A DNA stretch of 64,000 nucleotides from Parasedimentitalea marina (GCF_004006175.1 NZ_CP033219.1:2976001-3040000); one strand, 5' to 3'. Shown: positions 45,626-54,585, counted from the stretch's first letter. Numbers and translations: made by a program. The notes: generated by a model not told the origin, from the sequence alone.

Positions 45626-46435
45626 ATGAATATCTCCCAACAGAAAAGTGGCATCGCGACTGAGCCGATGGGCTTTTCTAACGCAATTTATCGTCAATTC
45701 GCCTATCGAGTGTCGCGTACCCTGCATTCGGATCTTGGATATGCGCAGTGCGAAGCGGTGGACGTATCCGACCGGCTCGCGGCAATGTTTGCCGAGAAAG
45801 GGCCCGCCGCCTACCCGGATATCCACGATTTTCTCACTGGTCGCGGTGTGCGCGAACGCTGGAATGGGGTTTTTTATCATTGCCGGTCAGCGACCATGGC
45901 GCACTGGCTTGTGCCACATGTGCGGGGCACGGCGATCGATCTACTTTGCGGCAGTGGCAAGCTAGGCGGAATCTTCTCGGAAATGGGGGTGCCCACCACT
46001 GTGACCGAACGCGATGACATTCGCGAGAGTTACCCCTCAACTGAAGGCAGTGTGACTTGGCTGGATCATGACACGCTTGCAAGGGAAGCCGTGCCAAACA
46101 GCTACGATACGGTTCTTCTTATCACCGCTCTTCACCACGAGGCGGATTCTGAAGGGCTTCTGCAACTTGCTCTGAAACTCGCGGCCAATCGCGTAATCAT
46201 CGTCGAGAATTGCGTCGAGCCCGACCTGCCGAACGATCTGCACATCTTGGTCGACGATTTCTTCAATTACGGGTTAAACAATACTCCGTTACCTTGTCCC
46301 GCAGCCCATCGCTCGGCGGACGAATGGAGCGATATGCTCAACGGGCGCGGACGGGTGATTTTCACCGACCGGCGCGAGTCGATGCCTGGGATCTTTCTCA
46401 GCCATCACCTTCTGGTTGCCGAGATCCATCGCTGA
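45626..46435 (+). CDS. SAM-dependent methyltransferase, first gene of the island operon
   Basis: A 269-residue protein with AGGAG 11 bases before ATG 45626. An N-terminal helical region (1-95) precedes the class I fold: TAIDLLCGSGKLGGIF (motif I, about residues 102-117), VTERDDI (end of strand 2), and YDTVLLITALHHEADSEGLLQLALKLAANRVIIVEN (motifs around strands 4-5). The C-terminal part includes HILVDDFFNYGLN. It should methylate a small molecule; N, O or C cannot be told. As the first gene of the operon it may act on the product of the downstream enzymes. Confidence 0.82.
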   Translation: MNISQQKSGIATEPMGFSNAIYRQFAYRVSRTLHSDLGYAQCEAVDVSDRLAAMFAEKGPAAYPDIHDFLTGRGVRERWNGVFYHCRSATMAHWLVPHVRGTAIDLLCGSGKLGGIFSEMGVPTTVTERDDIRESYPSTEGSVTWLDHDTLAREAVPNSYDTVLLITALHHEADSEGLLQLALKLAANRVIIVENCVEPDLPNDLHILVDDFFNYGLNNTPLPCPAAHRSADEWSDMLNGRGRVIFTDRRESMPGIFLSHHLLVAEIHR

Positions 46436-46505
46436 TGTCGTGCCCTTCGAACCGTCAGGCCAAACACATCGTCGCTACACGGAGACATTTAGAAGGTTTC
46501 CGGGG

Positions 46506-47852
46506 ATGCTGAGCCAAACGCATGATAAGGCTCCAGACTATCTGACTGAAGCGCTACGCGTCTACGATCCGGACTGCGTGGGAAACTGCTCCAGTCGTTC
46601 GCTCGCCCAATGGCAACGCCAGGCTAACCACCTGCATGCGGTGATACACCAGCGGGCGGCAGAGCTTAACAGTGCCGTGAATATCGCTGAGCCCGTCGAG
46701 GATATGGAGGCGTTTTGGGCACTGGCGGCTCGTACCGAAGCTGGGACCACAAACTTGACTTATTGGGACACATTCGAGAACGGTCGGCGCATTCAGCTGG
46801 AACGTGTCTTAGCCGAGGTCTACGGCGCCGAGCAGAGCATTCTTGTTAATTGCGGCATGTCGGCGATTGCTGTCGCACTCGGCGCCTGCAAGGTGAGGTC
46901 TGGTACACGTCTGCTTGTCGGCAAGTCTCGGTACTTTGAGACATCAAGCCTAATCGAGCGGTATCTCCTGCCGCTCGGCGTAGAGATTCACGCTGTCGAT
47001 GTCGCGCAGCCAAATGCCTTGCGGGATGCGCTTGCGGCCTTCCGCCCTGACGTCGTTCTTCTCGAAACAATTGCCAATATGCCAAGCGTCGATCCTGTGC
47101 GCGATATCACGGATTGGTCGGCGAGCCCGTCGGCGCCGATCTTCATTCTCGACAATTCAGTGCAGAGCGCACTTACCCGCTGGTTCGATCTGCTCGACTT
47201 TACAGACCGTCTCCTCGTTGTCGAAAGCGGCACCAAATACATCACAAATGATGCGATGTGCGGTGTTGTTTACGGCGCAGGAGATCTCATCGCATCCGCA
47301 CGCAACTATGGGCGCGACACCGGGCAATTCCTCCAGGCCCGGGCACTCTCCTATCTCGACGCTTCGCTCATCCGATTGCTGCCGCTGCGAATGGCGACAC
47401 ACAGCCGAAACGTCCGGACTTTTGCAGCAGAGCTGTCTCGTTCTGGCATGCCCGAGCTTGAAGCTATTGTGCTCGACAAATTCGCCGACGAGGGCAATGC
47501 CAAGGTTTTAGCAAAAGGTGTCGGTTCGCTCATATTTCTGGCTTTCGGAAACTGCGAAGGAGCGGACTACAAACGGCTGCTAACGCGGTGGCAGCAAAGG
47601 GCGCGTGCTCATGGTGAGGCGGTCGTGCCTGACGTCCGGGCCGGGTTCGGTTGGTTGAAATCCAGCGCGCGGGTTTACGAAACGACGCGGTTGAACCGCG
47701 CCGACGCACCCTCATATCTTCGAGTTTCCATCGGGCTCGAAGACACCGAGGTAGTCAGAGCCAGCGCCAAATGTCTGCGGGACGCAGCGCAGGAGGTTCT
47801 GTCGGACCGACAGACAAAGCTGACAATCACAAATTCTTTTGGGGCGATTTAA
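46506..47852 (+). CDS. Cystathionine gamma-synthase-fold PLP enzyme
   Basis: A 448-residue fold-type I PLP enzyme. ATG 46506 has AGAAGG 9 bases upstream; the frame is open further back to GTG 46440 and TTG 46416, so a longer protein is possible. Landmarks: TYWDTFENGRRIQLERVLAE, NCGMSAIAVAL (phosphate loop), FILDNSVQSAL with Asp ~216, ESGTKYITND with the PLP Lys ~244, and YLRVSIGLEDTE at the C-terminus. It is diverged from housekeeping synthases (ESGTKYI instead of HSATKYL). Expected chemistry is beta/gamma elimination or replacement on an amino acid side chain; the substrate is unknown. Confidence 0.83.
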   Translation: MLSQTHDKAPDYLTEALRVYDPDCVGNCSSRSLAQWQRQANHLHAVIHQRAAELNSAVNIAEPVEDMEAFWALAARTEAGTTNLTYWDTFENGRRIQLERVLAEVYGAEQSILVNCGMSAIAVALGACKVRSGTRLLVGKSRYFETSSLIERYLLPLGVEIHAVDVAQPNALRDALAAFRPDVVLLETIANMPSVDPVRDITDWSASPSAPIFILDNSVQSALTRWFDLLDFTDRLLVVESGTKYITNDAMCGVVYGAGDLIASARNYGRDTGQFLQARALSYLDASLIRLLPLRMATHSRNVRTFAAELSRSGMPELEAIVLDKFADEGNAKVLAKGVGSLIFLAFGNCEGADYKRLLTRWQQRARAHGEAVVPDVRAGFGWLKSSARVYETTRLNRADAPSYLRVSIGLEDTEVVRASAKCLRDAAQEVLSDRQTKLTITNSFGAI

Positions 47853-47853
47853 T

Positions 47854-49095
47854 ATGGCACTGATTGAGGAAACGACTTCGACCGCTGGCGCGCATGACAA
47901 GGAGCAACCCGCCCCACAAAACATGCTTGGCAGATTGAGTTCTCTCCTCGACACGTCGAAACCGCCGAGGGAAACCTTCGACAGGTTTCCAAACTGGCTT
48001 CAACCGTTGATTACAGCGGTAAGCGGAAAGCCCTTGTCGGGACAGAGGCCAGTGCTCACGATTACGCCGGTTGTCCGCCTGGTGATCGACCTTGTTAAAT
48101 TTACGTCTGGTGTCGGGCTTGCCGTAGCTTTCCTTTCGCTAGGTGGCGTTTGGTTGCTGGCGCTACCCATTGCCTGGATTTTGGCTGTCAATGGTGCGAG
48201 TTCGCTCAAACTCATATCGCATTATGCTGCCCATAATTGCGTTACGGGAGACAAACGTCTGGACAACTGGATCGGGGAAGTGCTGACCGCGTTCGTTCTA
48301 GCCTCGAATATGGACGAGTATGCTCATGGCCACACCATGCAACATCACGGGCTGGACGGGATTGGCAACATAAACGATCCGGATATGGGCCTTCTGTTAA
48401 TGATGGGGTTCGAAACGGGCCGGGAGATCCGCTGGTACAGAAAACGCCTGCTGTTGACGCTGTTTTCTCCGCGCTACCATCTGCTGTTTCTCTGGGACAG
48501 AACCCGATCAAATTTCATCTCTGGATCACTTCTCCGGCACGTCATAGCATGGTCCATGCATGGCGCGGTTCTTTGCCTAGTGACGTGGTACGGCGTTTGG
48601 AATGTCTGGCTCCTAGCATGGTTCGTGCCAATTGGTCCACTTCTTGCGATCAGCATCGGGCTGCAAGTTCCAGCCGAGCATCTTTGGCTGTCGCGCCGTG
48701 CAAGCAATGAAGCACCACGCGATTTCGTACGCCGTATTTCACATGGCAGGTTTTTTTTGATTTCTGCGCCACGCAAGGACCTGTGCTGGAGCGGCTCACT
48801 TCTCGCCTGGGGATATTGGTCTGTCGCGATGCTTAAGCCGATACTGGAGCGTAGTTTTGTTTGTGTATCTGTTATGCCTGCGCATGATTTTCATCACCGC
48901 CACGCAAGGATAATGGATTGGCCGGTCGAGCATTATCTGCGCCAACATGAGATTGACGGGGGAGCCTCGGATTATCTTGATATCTACGGCAATTCAGCGG
49001 CACTCGACGAATTTTTTGCAACCTGGTCGCAACTTCCCCGCAAATTTGTCCCACATCAATCGACACTGCTTGGCGCGATTGAACGCCGAATTTAA
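47854..49095 (+). CDS. Membrane fatty-acid-desaturase-like di-iron enzyme
   Basis: A 413-residue integral membrane protein starting one base after the PLP-enzyme stop. Three His boxes of the desaturase/hydroxylase superfamily are present: HYAAHN (~123), HGHTMQHH (~158) and HDFHHRH (~344), with several TM helices (FTSGVGLAVAFLSLGGVWLL; WLLAWFVPIGPLLAIS). Members desaturate or hydroxylate acyl chains, sterols, carotenoids or small molecules. In this operon without acyl-synthesis genes a small-molecule oxidation is conceivable, but a lipid substrate cannot be excluded. Confidence 0.85.
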   Translation: MALIEETTSTAGAHDKEQPAPQNMLGRLSSLLDTSKPPRETFDRFPNWLQPLITAVSGKPLSGQRPVLTITPVVRLVIDLVKFTSGVGLAVAFLSLGGVWLLALPIAWILAVNGASSLKLISHYAAHNCVTGDKRLDNWIGEVLTAFVLASNMDEYAHGHTMQHHGLDGIGNINDPDMGLLLMMGFETGREIRWYRKRLLLTLFSPRYHLLFLWDRTRSNFISGSLLRHVIAWSMHGAVLCLVTWYGVWNVWLLAWFVPIGPLLAISIGLQVPAEHLWLSRRASNEAPRDFVRRISHGRFFLISAPRKDLCWSGSLLAWGYWSVAMLKPILERSFVCVSVMPAHDFHHRHARIMDWPVEHYLRQHEIDGGASDYLDIYGNSAALDEFFATWSQLPRKFVPHQSTLLGAIERRI

Positions 49096-49110
49096 TAGGG
49101 GGTATTCAGG

Positions 49111-50427
49111 ATGAACATTCCAAAGACCACAAAGTCGCGGGCAGCGAATAACACCGCTCCTCTACCGAAATTGCCGCCTTTATCCGTCGAGATCGATTCC
49201 GCGCTCAGCTTCGATCAGGCTGTGGAAGAGTTGAAATATCTGTTCTTCAGCCACTGGTCCCTGGTGCGGGTGATCGCGGGAACCATCATACGCATCCCTG
49301 AAATCGAGACAAAGGTTTTTTTGGCTCACAGTCTCTTTCTGCATGCAGAGATTGCAGGGGCGACGCGCCGGAGGCTGGTCGAACTGCGGGTGCGCGACTC
49401 GAAACTGTGCGTCATCCCGCAGATAATATCGGCTGTCTGCAACGAGTTGCTGTATTCCGATTCCGCTGCCGAGTTTGTTTTCGGCTATAGTGCCCTAGTA
49501 GCCCATCTCGCCGAGACCCAATCACAGTATATCCAAAGGACCAGCCACCTTCTAGACCGCCCAAGCGTATTGATTATGCGACGCTTTGCACCAGATATCG
49601 TAGAGGTCACTGACTGGCTTGAAACGGCCCGGTCGGCCTATGTCGCTATTGATTTCGAAAGCCAATTTTTTGAGACACATATCACGGCGATACTGAAGTC
49701 TCGAAGCTCGGACGGCTGCCCATCGCCGATGTTACGGCAGGACAGCCGTGAGCCCTATCAGCGGACAAACGAATGCGCGCGCGATGGTAGGTTTGCCCTG
49801 TTCCACCAGTCCCGCCAGTATTCGACTTCTGACGGACTGCACCAGTTGCCGGATGACAAGTACGGGGTCGACCGTCTGGAACTGGCCCGGGTTCAGCGCG
49901 ACGAGATTGATGCCATTGAAACATTTGCAAACGTCCTGTTCGACCTAGATGATGCTCCCTTCGAGCTGGTCGAACAGCTCGCGCGTTTCGTCGAAGACGA
50001 GGCACGGCATGTAGAGACTGGCCACGCGATCCTGGCTAATCTTGGCCACGATCCCTTCGAGATTCCATGCTCCATCATTGGCATCAATGTGCGCGCACCC
50101 ATGCCACCGGTATTAGCCTTTGCGCAGCTCAATATATTTGGAGAGCTAAATATCGTGAGCCGCCTAAATGTCATGGCTCAGCAGGCTTATGCGCGCGATG
50201 ATGACCTCATCGGAAAGGCCTTTGATTTCGTCCATGCCGACGAACTGACCCATGTTCGTCGCGGCCGCAAACTGCTGATCGATATGGCGCCTGGCGAGAA
50301 CCCGGCAGATGTCAGCGAAACCGCACGCCGCCTCGCTGCCCGGCGCCTGGCTGAAGAAGGCGTGCTTGGGGAGGATTACGCGCTGGCGCTAACGCGCAAA
50401 CAGGTCGGCGAGTTAATGGGGGAGTAA
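49111..50427 (+). CDS. Ferritin-like di-iron protein (DUF455-like)
   Basis: A 438-residue soluble protein. The C-terminal half is a four-helix ferritin-like domain with two E-x-x-H metal motifs, DEARH (E297, H300) and DELTH (E378, H381), plus acidic residues in RVQRDEIDAIETFANVLFDL. The N-terminal half has a further helical bundle with HAEIAGATRRRL. It resembles the DUF455 group of ferritin-like proteins. A di-iron oxygenase or N-oxygenase role is possible; no close characterised relative comes to mind. GGGGG before the ATG is the ribosome binding site. Confidence 0.75.
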   Translation: MNIPKTTKSRAANNTAPLPKLPPLSVEIDSALSFDQAVEELKYLFFSHWSLVRVIAGTIIRIPEIETKVFLAHSLFLHAEIAGATRRRLVELRVRDSKLCVIPQIISAVCNELLYSDSAAEFVFGYSALVAHLAETQSQYIQRTSHLLDRPSVLIMRRFAPDIVEVTDWLETARSAYVAIDFESQFFETHITAILKSRSSDGCPSPMLRQDSREPYQRTNECARDGRFALFHQSRQYSTSDGLHQLPDDKYGVDRLELARVQRDEIDAIETFANVLFDLDDAPFELVEQLARFVEDEARHVETGHAILANLGHDPFEIPCSIIGINVRAPMPPVLAFAQLNIFGELNIVSRLNVMAQQAYARDDDLIGKAFDFVHADELTHVRRGRKLLIDMAPGENPADVSETARRLAARRLAEEGVLGEDYALALTRKQVGELMGE

Positions 50428-50428
50428 C

Positions 50429-51184
50429 ATGACCAAGATAGCTTCTGACATAAGCGCTGCAGGCGGACTGTCAAACGATGAAAAACGTCTTTTTAGGGAG
50501 ATTGCTTCTGGCCACGACGAAGCGCTAGGCGTGGCCATTCCGGCCATTGAAAGCGCATGTCCGGCGTCGGTGGTGAGACTGAGTAGGGCGTTGCTCTTCG
50601 CTGTACATTGCGATGCGTTGAGCGCGAGCAAACAACTCGTACGACACGGTGCAAGACTCGAAGTGCGAGACCAAGCATTGTGGCGCACACCACTCATAAT
50701 TGCCGGATCCCTAGGTTCGACCCAAATGGTAGGGTTTTTGCTAGAGGCCGGTGCCGACGTTCATGCCGAGGACGATTTCGGCAACACGGCGCTGTGCGTC
50801 GCGTCCGAAACTGACTCTACCGCGCTTATAGAGCTGCTGATCGCGCATGGATCCGATCCTGAACACCGAAACGATCTGGGATGGACGCCGCTCATCTCGG
50901 CCAGCGCCATTGGCAATCTCAAAACAGTCAATGCGCTTATTAAGCAAGGCGCCAACCTCGAATCTCGCGCGGTTCTCGGCTGGACACCCCTTATCGTCGC
51001 TTCACAAAGCGGCTCAGCGGATGTCGTTTCCCGACTTCTCGAACTCGGAGCCCGACGTGATGCCATAGACTGTTTCGGGCGTACGGCGCTGCTGGCCTCA
51101 CAAGAAGGTCAGGCTACCACCGAAATTCTCATGTGCAGCGCTGCCTGCAGTCACGCCGAGGGATGCAAGAGTATGAAATTTTGA
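50429..51184 (+). CDS. Ankyrin-repeat protein within the biosynthetic operon
   Basis: A 251-residue cytoplasmic protein, start one base after the previous stop, with GGGGGAG upstream. After a helical N-terminus, about five ankyrin repeats follow, e.g. WRTPLIIAGSLGSTQMVGFL, GNTALCVASETDSTALIELL, GWTPLISASAIGNLKTVNAL and GWTPLIVASQSGSADVVSRL. No secretion signal. It is embedded between two enzyme genes and overlaps the next one, so it most likely serves the pathway as a scaffold or as an immunity/partner protein rather than as a secreted effector; this is inference. Confidence 0.85.
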   Translation: MTKIASDISAAGGLSNDEKRLFREIASGHDEALGVAIPAIESACPASVVRLSRALLFAVHCDALSASKQLVRHGARLEVRDQALWRTPLIIAGSLGSTQMVGFLLEAGADVHAEDDFGNTALCVASETDSTALIELLIAHGSDPEHRNDLGWTPLISASAIGNLKTVNALIKQGANLESRAVLGWTPLIVASQSGSADVVSRLLELGARRDAIDCFGRTALLASQEGQATTEILMCSAACSHAEGCKSMKF

Positions 51185-52509
51185 ACGATTTGTCTGCGAT
51201 TACGGCACATGAGACCTATTTCGAAATGGCTTGCCATTTCTTTCGCCGTTCGGGTTTCACGTCGTCGCCAGGAAGCTATTTGATCCACAACAAGAACCGG
51301 CGGTTCGTCAAGGTCGGGATTGGCGAGGGGCGGCGAGTTTCCCTGCCTCTAGCAGCGCAATGGCCGTTTGACCTCATTGCAAAGGACGGACAAGATGTGG
51401 CGTTGTTTGATGTAGTGAGGGCCAGTGTGGATTCAGAGGCTCCATGCTTCTTTCTGGTCAGCCCTGATTTCAAAAGGGCTTTTTGCGACGTCCGCTTACC
51501 CTTTGCGGTATTCGTGCAGCCTCAGTTAGAATTTCGATTTTCAGTAGAGAAGCCGCATGGGGAAATAAGCTATACGCTGGATGTCTCGGGCATGCGCGAA
51601 GCGCAGCAAATGCTCTCAGAGCTAGTAGACAATATCGTGCCGCTAAGTACTGCCACGCCACTCACGCCATTGTTGTTCGCGAAAGCTTCGGCCGACTGGA
51701 AGCGCGTCGAAAGCGATGCTGCGTTTCTGGAGCGTTTGGAAGTCGGCATCCTTGCGCTGCAGGACCACCCAAATGGCAAGATGACGATGATGCGGTCGTT
51801 CTTCAGGGCTATTCCTAAGGAAATTGATCGCTTCGACATCTTTCAACAACATGCCCGAAACAACGGTGAATACGCTTGCAGCCACTTTTTCTGCATTGAT
51901 GAGACAACCTTCTCGTTTGGATGCAGTCCGGAAAATACCTTCGAAATCATCGGAGGCGATCTTCACGTCGACATTGTGGCCTCAACTTGCAAGGCTGGAC
52001 AGGGGGAAGCCTTTGAGCGGCGCGAGCTCATCGATAACCCCAAACAGCAAAAAGAGCATTTGGCGACGATTGAGAGCCGGTCGGCGCGCTACGAGCCTTT
52101 CTGCGATGCCCAGCGTATGAGGCTTATCATGCCCATGCAAATCAAGAGGCTTCGCAATGTCTGTCATCTGCATAGCCTAGTGGTTGGGACACTCCGCCCC
52201 CAGATCACATTCTTCGATATTGCCCCGACACTTTTTCCGATCATGGGGGCGAATCCTACTGATCTGTTGCCGCTGTCGGATTCAGACAGGAGCCCGCATC
52301 GCTTTTACGGGGGCATCATCGGCCATTGGGAAAAGGGTTATACTGGAAGCTTCCTGAATCTTCGCAACGCATTGGTTCAGGGCGACACGATCCACGCAAA
52401 AGTCGGCATGGGCGTGTTGCGTGAATCTGACGCGGCAAGCGAACTAGCCGAAACCGAAGACAAGATATCGGGTCTCATGGAAGCAGTGTTCCAATGCTGC
52501 CAAGCGTAG
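51163..52509 (+). CDS. Chorismate-binding enzyme, isochorismate-synthase-like
   Basis: A 448-residue protein from ATG 51163 (GTG 51133 is an alternative), overlapping the ankyrin gene by 22 bases. The C-terminal half matches the chorismate-binding fold: GKMTMMRS with Lys206 where isochorismate and salicylate synthases have KVVLSR, FGCSPENTFEI, VASTCKAGQGE, KEHLATIE (E298), CHLHSLVVGTL, FYGGIIGHWEKG and ELAETEDK (E427, E430). The Glu set for Mg is kept. Unusual is LFPIMGANPTDLLPL where relatives have PTGAPK. No amidotransferase gene is present. It probably converts chorismate to isochorismate or a derived product. Confidence 0.8.
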   Translation: MQEYEILNDLSAITAHETYFEMACHFFRRSGFTSSPGSYLIHNKNRRFVKVGIGEGRRVSLPLAAQWPFDLIAKDGQDVALFDVVRASVDSEAPCFFLVSPDFKRAFCDVRLPFAVFVQPQLEFRFSVEKPHGEISYTLDVSGMREAQQMLSELVDNIVPLSTATPLTPLLFAKASADWKRVESDAAFLERLEVGILALQDHPNGKMTMMRSFFRAIPKEIDRFDIFQQHARNNGEYACSHFFCIDETTFSFGCSPENTFEIIGGDLHVDIVASTCKAGQGEAFERRELIDNPKQQKEHLATIESRSARYEPFCDAQRMRLIMPMQIKRLRNVCHLHSLVVGTLRPQITFFDIAPTLFPIMGANPTDLLPLSDSDRSPHRFYGGIIGHWEKGYTGSFLNLRNALVQGDTIHAKVGMGVLRESDAASELAETEDKISGLMEAVFQCCQA

Positions 52510-52640
52510 GTCTATTACTAAACATGTCTGCCGGAATTGCTGCATTGATCTCCGTCGGCGTATTTCCTTTGCCGCCGATAATATTGTGATAAAATGCTTT
52601 ATTATTCACCAAATTTTTGCGGCGAGGAAAATCTCATCCC

Positions 52641-53267
52641 ATGAATATTAGTATCGGACTGATCCTAGCTATCCTGCCTATCCATTTTTCTGTGATGGTA
52701 AGCCCGGGCCCAAATTCGGTATTACTCCTGACAACAGCGCTTTCAAGCGGACGAAAAGATGCTTTGCGCGCCGCATTGGGAATCGCAGTTGGAACCTTGG
52801 TGTGGATGGTCGGTGCGGTGTTTGGCGTATCAGTGATTTTAGCGGCGCTTCCGGTATTGGGTCTTGCGCTAAAGATCGCGGGTGGCGGATACCTAATTTA
52901 TCTCGGTTTCAAACTCTGGACGGCTGAACCTTTAAAGCCCAGTTTGCTCGGCAAAGGTAACGGATTTCAGGGAAAATTCTTCCGCCGTGGTTTGATCGCC
53001 AATCTGTCAAATCCGAAGTCTGCAGCCTATTTCGGAAGTATCTTCGCGGCTTTTCTGACCGACAATGTGCCAAGTGTTGGGCTGGCCATCATGATTGCTC
53101 TGCTGTTCTTGATGTCGATTGCTTGGCACGGAGCGCTTGCAACAGTTTTTTCGGCTAAATCCTTTCGCGCCCCGTACGTGAGAAATAGCCAACTGATCAA
53201 TCGAATTTCCGGAGCTATCCTGACAGCACTCGGTGTAAAACTGGCCGCCTCTGCTTGGATGGGTTGA
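52641..53267 (+). CDS. LysE/RhtB family exporter
   Basis: A 208-residue membrane protein from ATG 52641. Family marks: FSVMVSPGPNSVLLLTTALSSG near the N-terminus, GGGYLIYLGFKLW, and GLIANLSNPKSAAYFGSIF, with six predicted TM helices. These transporters expel amino acids and amino-acid-like compounds. Position 130 bases after the biosynthetic operon suggests it exports the product; if so, the product is likely small and zwitterionic. Confidence 0.88.
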   Translation: MNISIGLILAILPIHFSVMVSPGPNSVLLLTTALSSGRKDALRAALGIAVGTLVWMVGAVFGVSVILAALPVLGLALKIAGGGYLIYLGFKLWTAEPLKPSLLGKGNGFQGKFFRRGLIANLSNPKSAAYFGSIFAAFLTDNVPSVGLAIMIALLFLMSIAWHGALATVFSAKSFRAPYVRNSQLINRISGAILTALGVKLAASAWMG

Positions 53268-53439
53268 ACCAAACGACCACCAAAACTCTTAGGTTCGCCA
53301 CCTTCTGAAGGAGTGCCAGGTGGGATGCCATAGTTTAAGGTCGTTAGAACTGGGCATGGATTTTGAAACGTCGGCCCTGTTTCACAGTGGCCGTATTGCA
53401 ATGCCACATAGGTGCCCTGAGAAATGCCTTTGCTGTGGC

Positions 53440-53577
53440 TTAGCTCCGCATGCCGTCTTCCCCGCGTAAACCGTCCAAGATGATCCGGATCTTCTCTTCC
53501 GATGAATACTGTTCGGGCGGCGCACGCTTGACGTCTTTGACAATCTTTTCGCCGGAGCTTTTAGTTGTCTTTTTCAT
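53440..53577 (-). pseudogene. IS3-family OrfA N-terminal relic
   Basis: ATG 53577 opens a 45-codon frame, MKKTTKSSGEKIVKDVKRA then QYSSEEKIRIILDGLRGEDGMRS, then a stop. QYS-x-EEKIRI-x-L-x-GLRGE is the hallmark N-terminus of IS3-type OrfA, normally about 90-130 residues. No OrfB or inverted repeats are seen. The bases 53268-53439 and 53578-53694 hold nothing else I can support. Confidence 0.72.
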
Positions 53578-53694
53578 CGTCTACTTATCAGTGGGTTGAT
53601 GAGCCAGAAAAAAACCCTTCCCAAATAATGCCATTTGGAACCATTGGCGCTGACGTTAGATCGTATGTAAAGCATCAAAGGGTGTGATTTTCGC

Positions 53695-54585
53695 TCAAAA
53701 TTTTTGGTGGTATGCCTTTGCTATATGATCCATCAATGCTCGGACACGTTTTGGTTGGACGGCGCCTGACGGGTAGACCATATTGAGTGAATTCGGCTCG
53801 GGTGCATAGTCTTCCAAAACAGAGACTAACTTCCCTGCACTGAGATCAGCCTTCAGGTCCCATTCTGACTTGAGTACGATTCCCTGGCCAGCAATACACC
53901 ATCGCCTTACAAGGTCTCCGTTATTGGAGATTCGGTTGCCATTGACGCGTAAAACGTGTTGTCGGCTATCAATAACAAAGGCCCAATCTTGAATGGTCTT
54001 TGCCCCAAATCGCATAATAATGCAGTTGTGATGTGCGAGATCTTCAGGATGTAGCGGTGTACCATTGCGTTTCAGGTAGTCTGGAGCCGCACAAACCAGC
54101 CGCCTGTTGTCATGAATTTTTCTTGACTTCATGGTGCTGTCTGACAAGCTTCCATATCTAACAGCAAGATCAATGCCTTGTGCCACGAGATCAATATTAC
54201 CGTCGTCAAGCGACAAGTCTATGCTGATTTCCCTATGTTCGTCGATAAAGCTATCTAGCATGGGAGCTAAATGATTGCAGCCAAGATCATGGGGGGCCGC
54301 AATCTTGATTGAGCCTGAGAGCCCTTCAGCCCCTAACTTGATGCGAGCTTCAGTTTCCTCCGCTTCAGCCAAAATACGCCGCGCGCCAACAATCAATTCC
54401 CGGCCCTCATCAGTGAGGCTTATAGAACGTGTTGTCCTGGTTAGCAGTCGAGCGCCGTAGTGCGACTCTAGAGTTACGAGACGTTCTGTGACAGTCGCTG
54501 GCGCCATACCCAATTCGCGACCAGCGGCAGCCAACCCTCCTTTCTCTACAATTCGGAGGAACATATTTAGGTTTTCCAGCAGCAT
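53695..54585 (-). CDS. LysR family transcriptional regulator of the island
   Basis: A 296-residue regulator: HTH in MFLRIVEKGGLAAAGRELGMAPATVTERLVTLESHYG, effector domain with LSGSIKIAAPHDLGCNHLAPML and VRRWCIAGQGIVLKSEWDL. The gene is on the strand opposite to the biosynthetic operon and divergent from the operon starting at 54876. A dyad 25 bases from its start is conserved in the left repeat, making it the likely binding site. It may control one or both island operons. Confidence 0.92.
   Translation of the reverse strand: MLLENLNMFLRIVEKGGLAAAGRELGMAPATVTERLVTLESHYGARLLTRTTRSISLTDEGRELIVGARRILAEAEETEARIKLGAEGLSGSIKIAAPHDLGCNHLAPMLDSFIDEHREISIDLSLDDGNIDLVAQGIDLAVRYGSLSDSTMKSRKIHDNRRLVCAAPDYLKRNGTPLHPEDLAHHNCIIMRFGAKTIQDWAFVIDSRQHVLRVNGNRISNNGDLVRRWCIAGQGIVLKSEWDLKADLSAGKLVSVLEDYAPEPNSLNMVYPSGAVQPKRVRALMDHIAKAYHQKF

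Noticed and set aside
53027..53407. Minus-strand ORF overlapping the exporter gene
   Set aside because: Most of it is antisense to a clear LysE gene; the remaining 5' part shows no recognisable domain.
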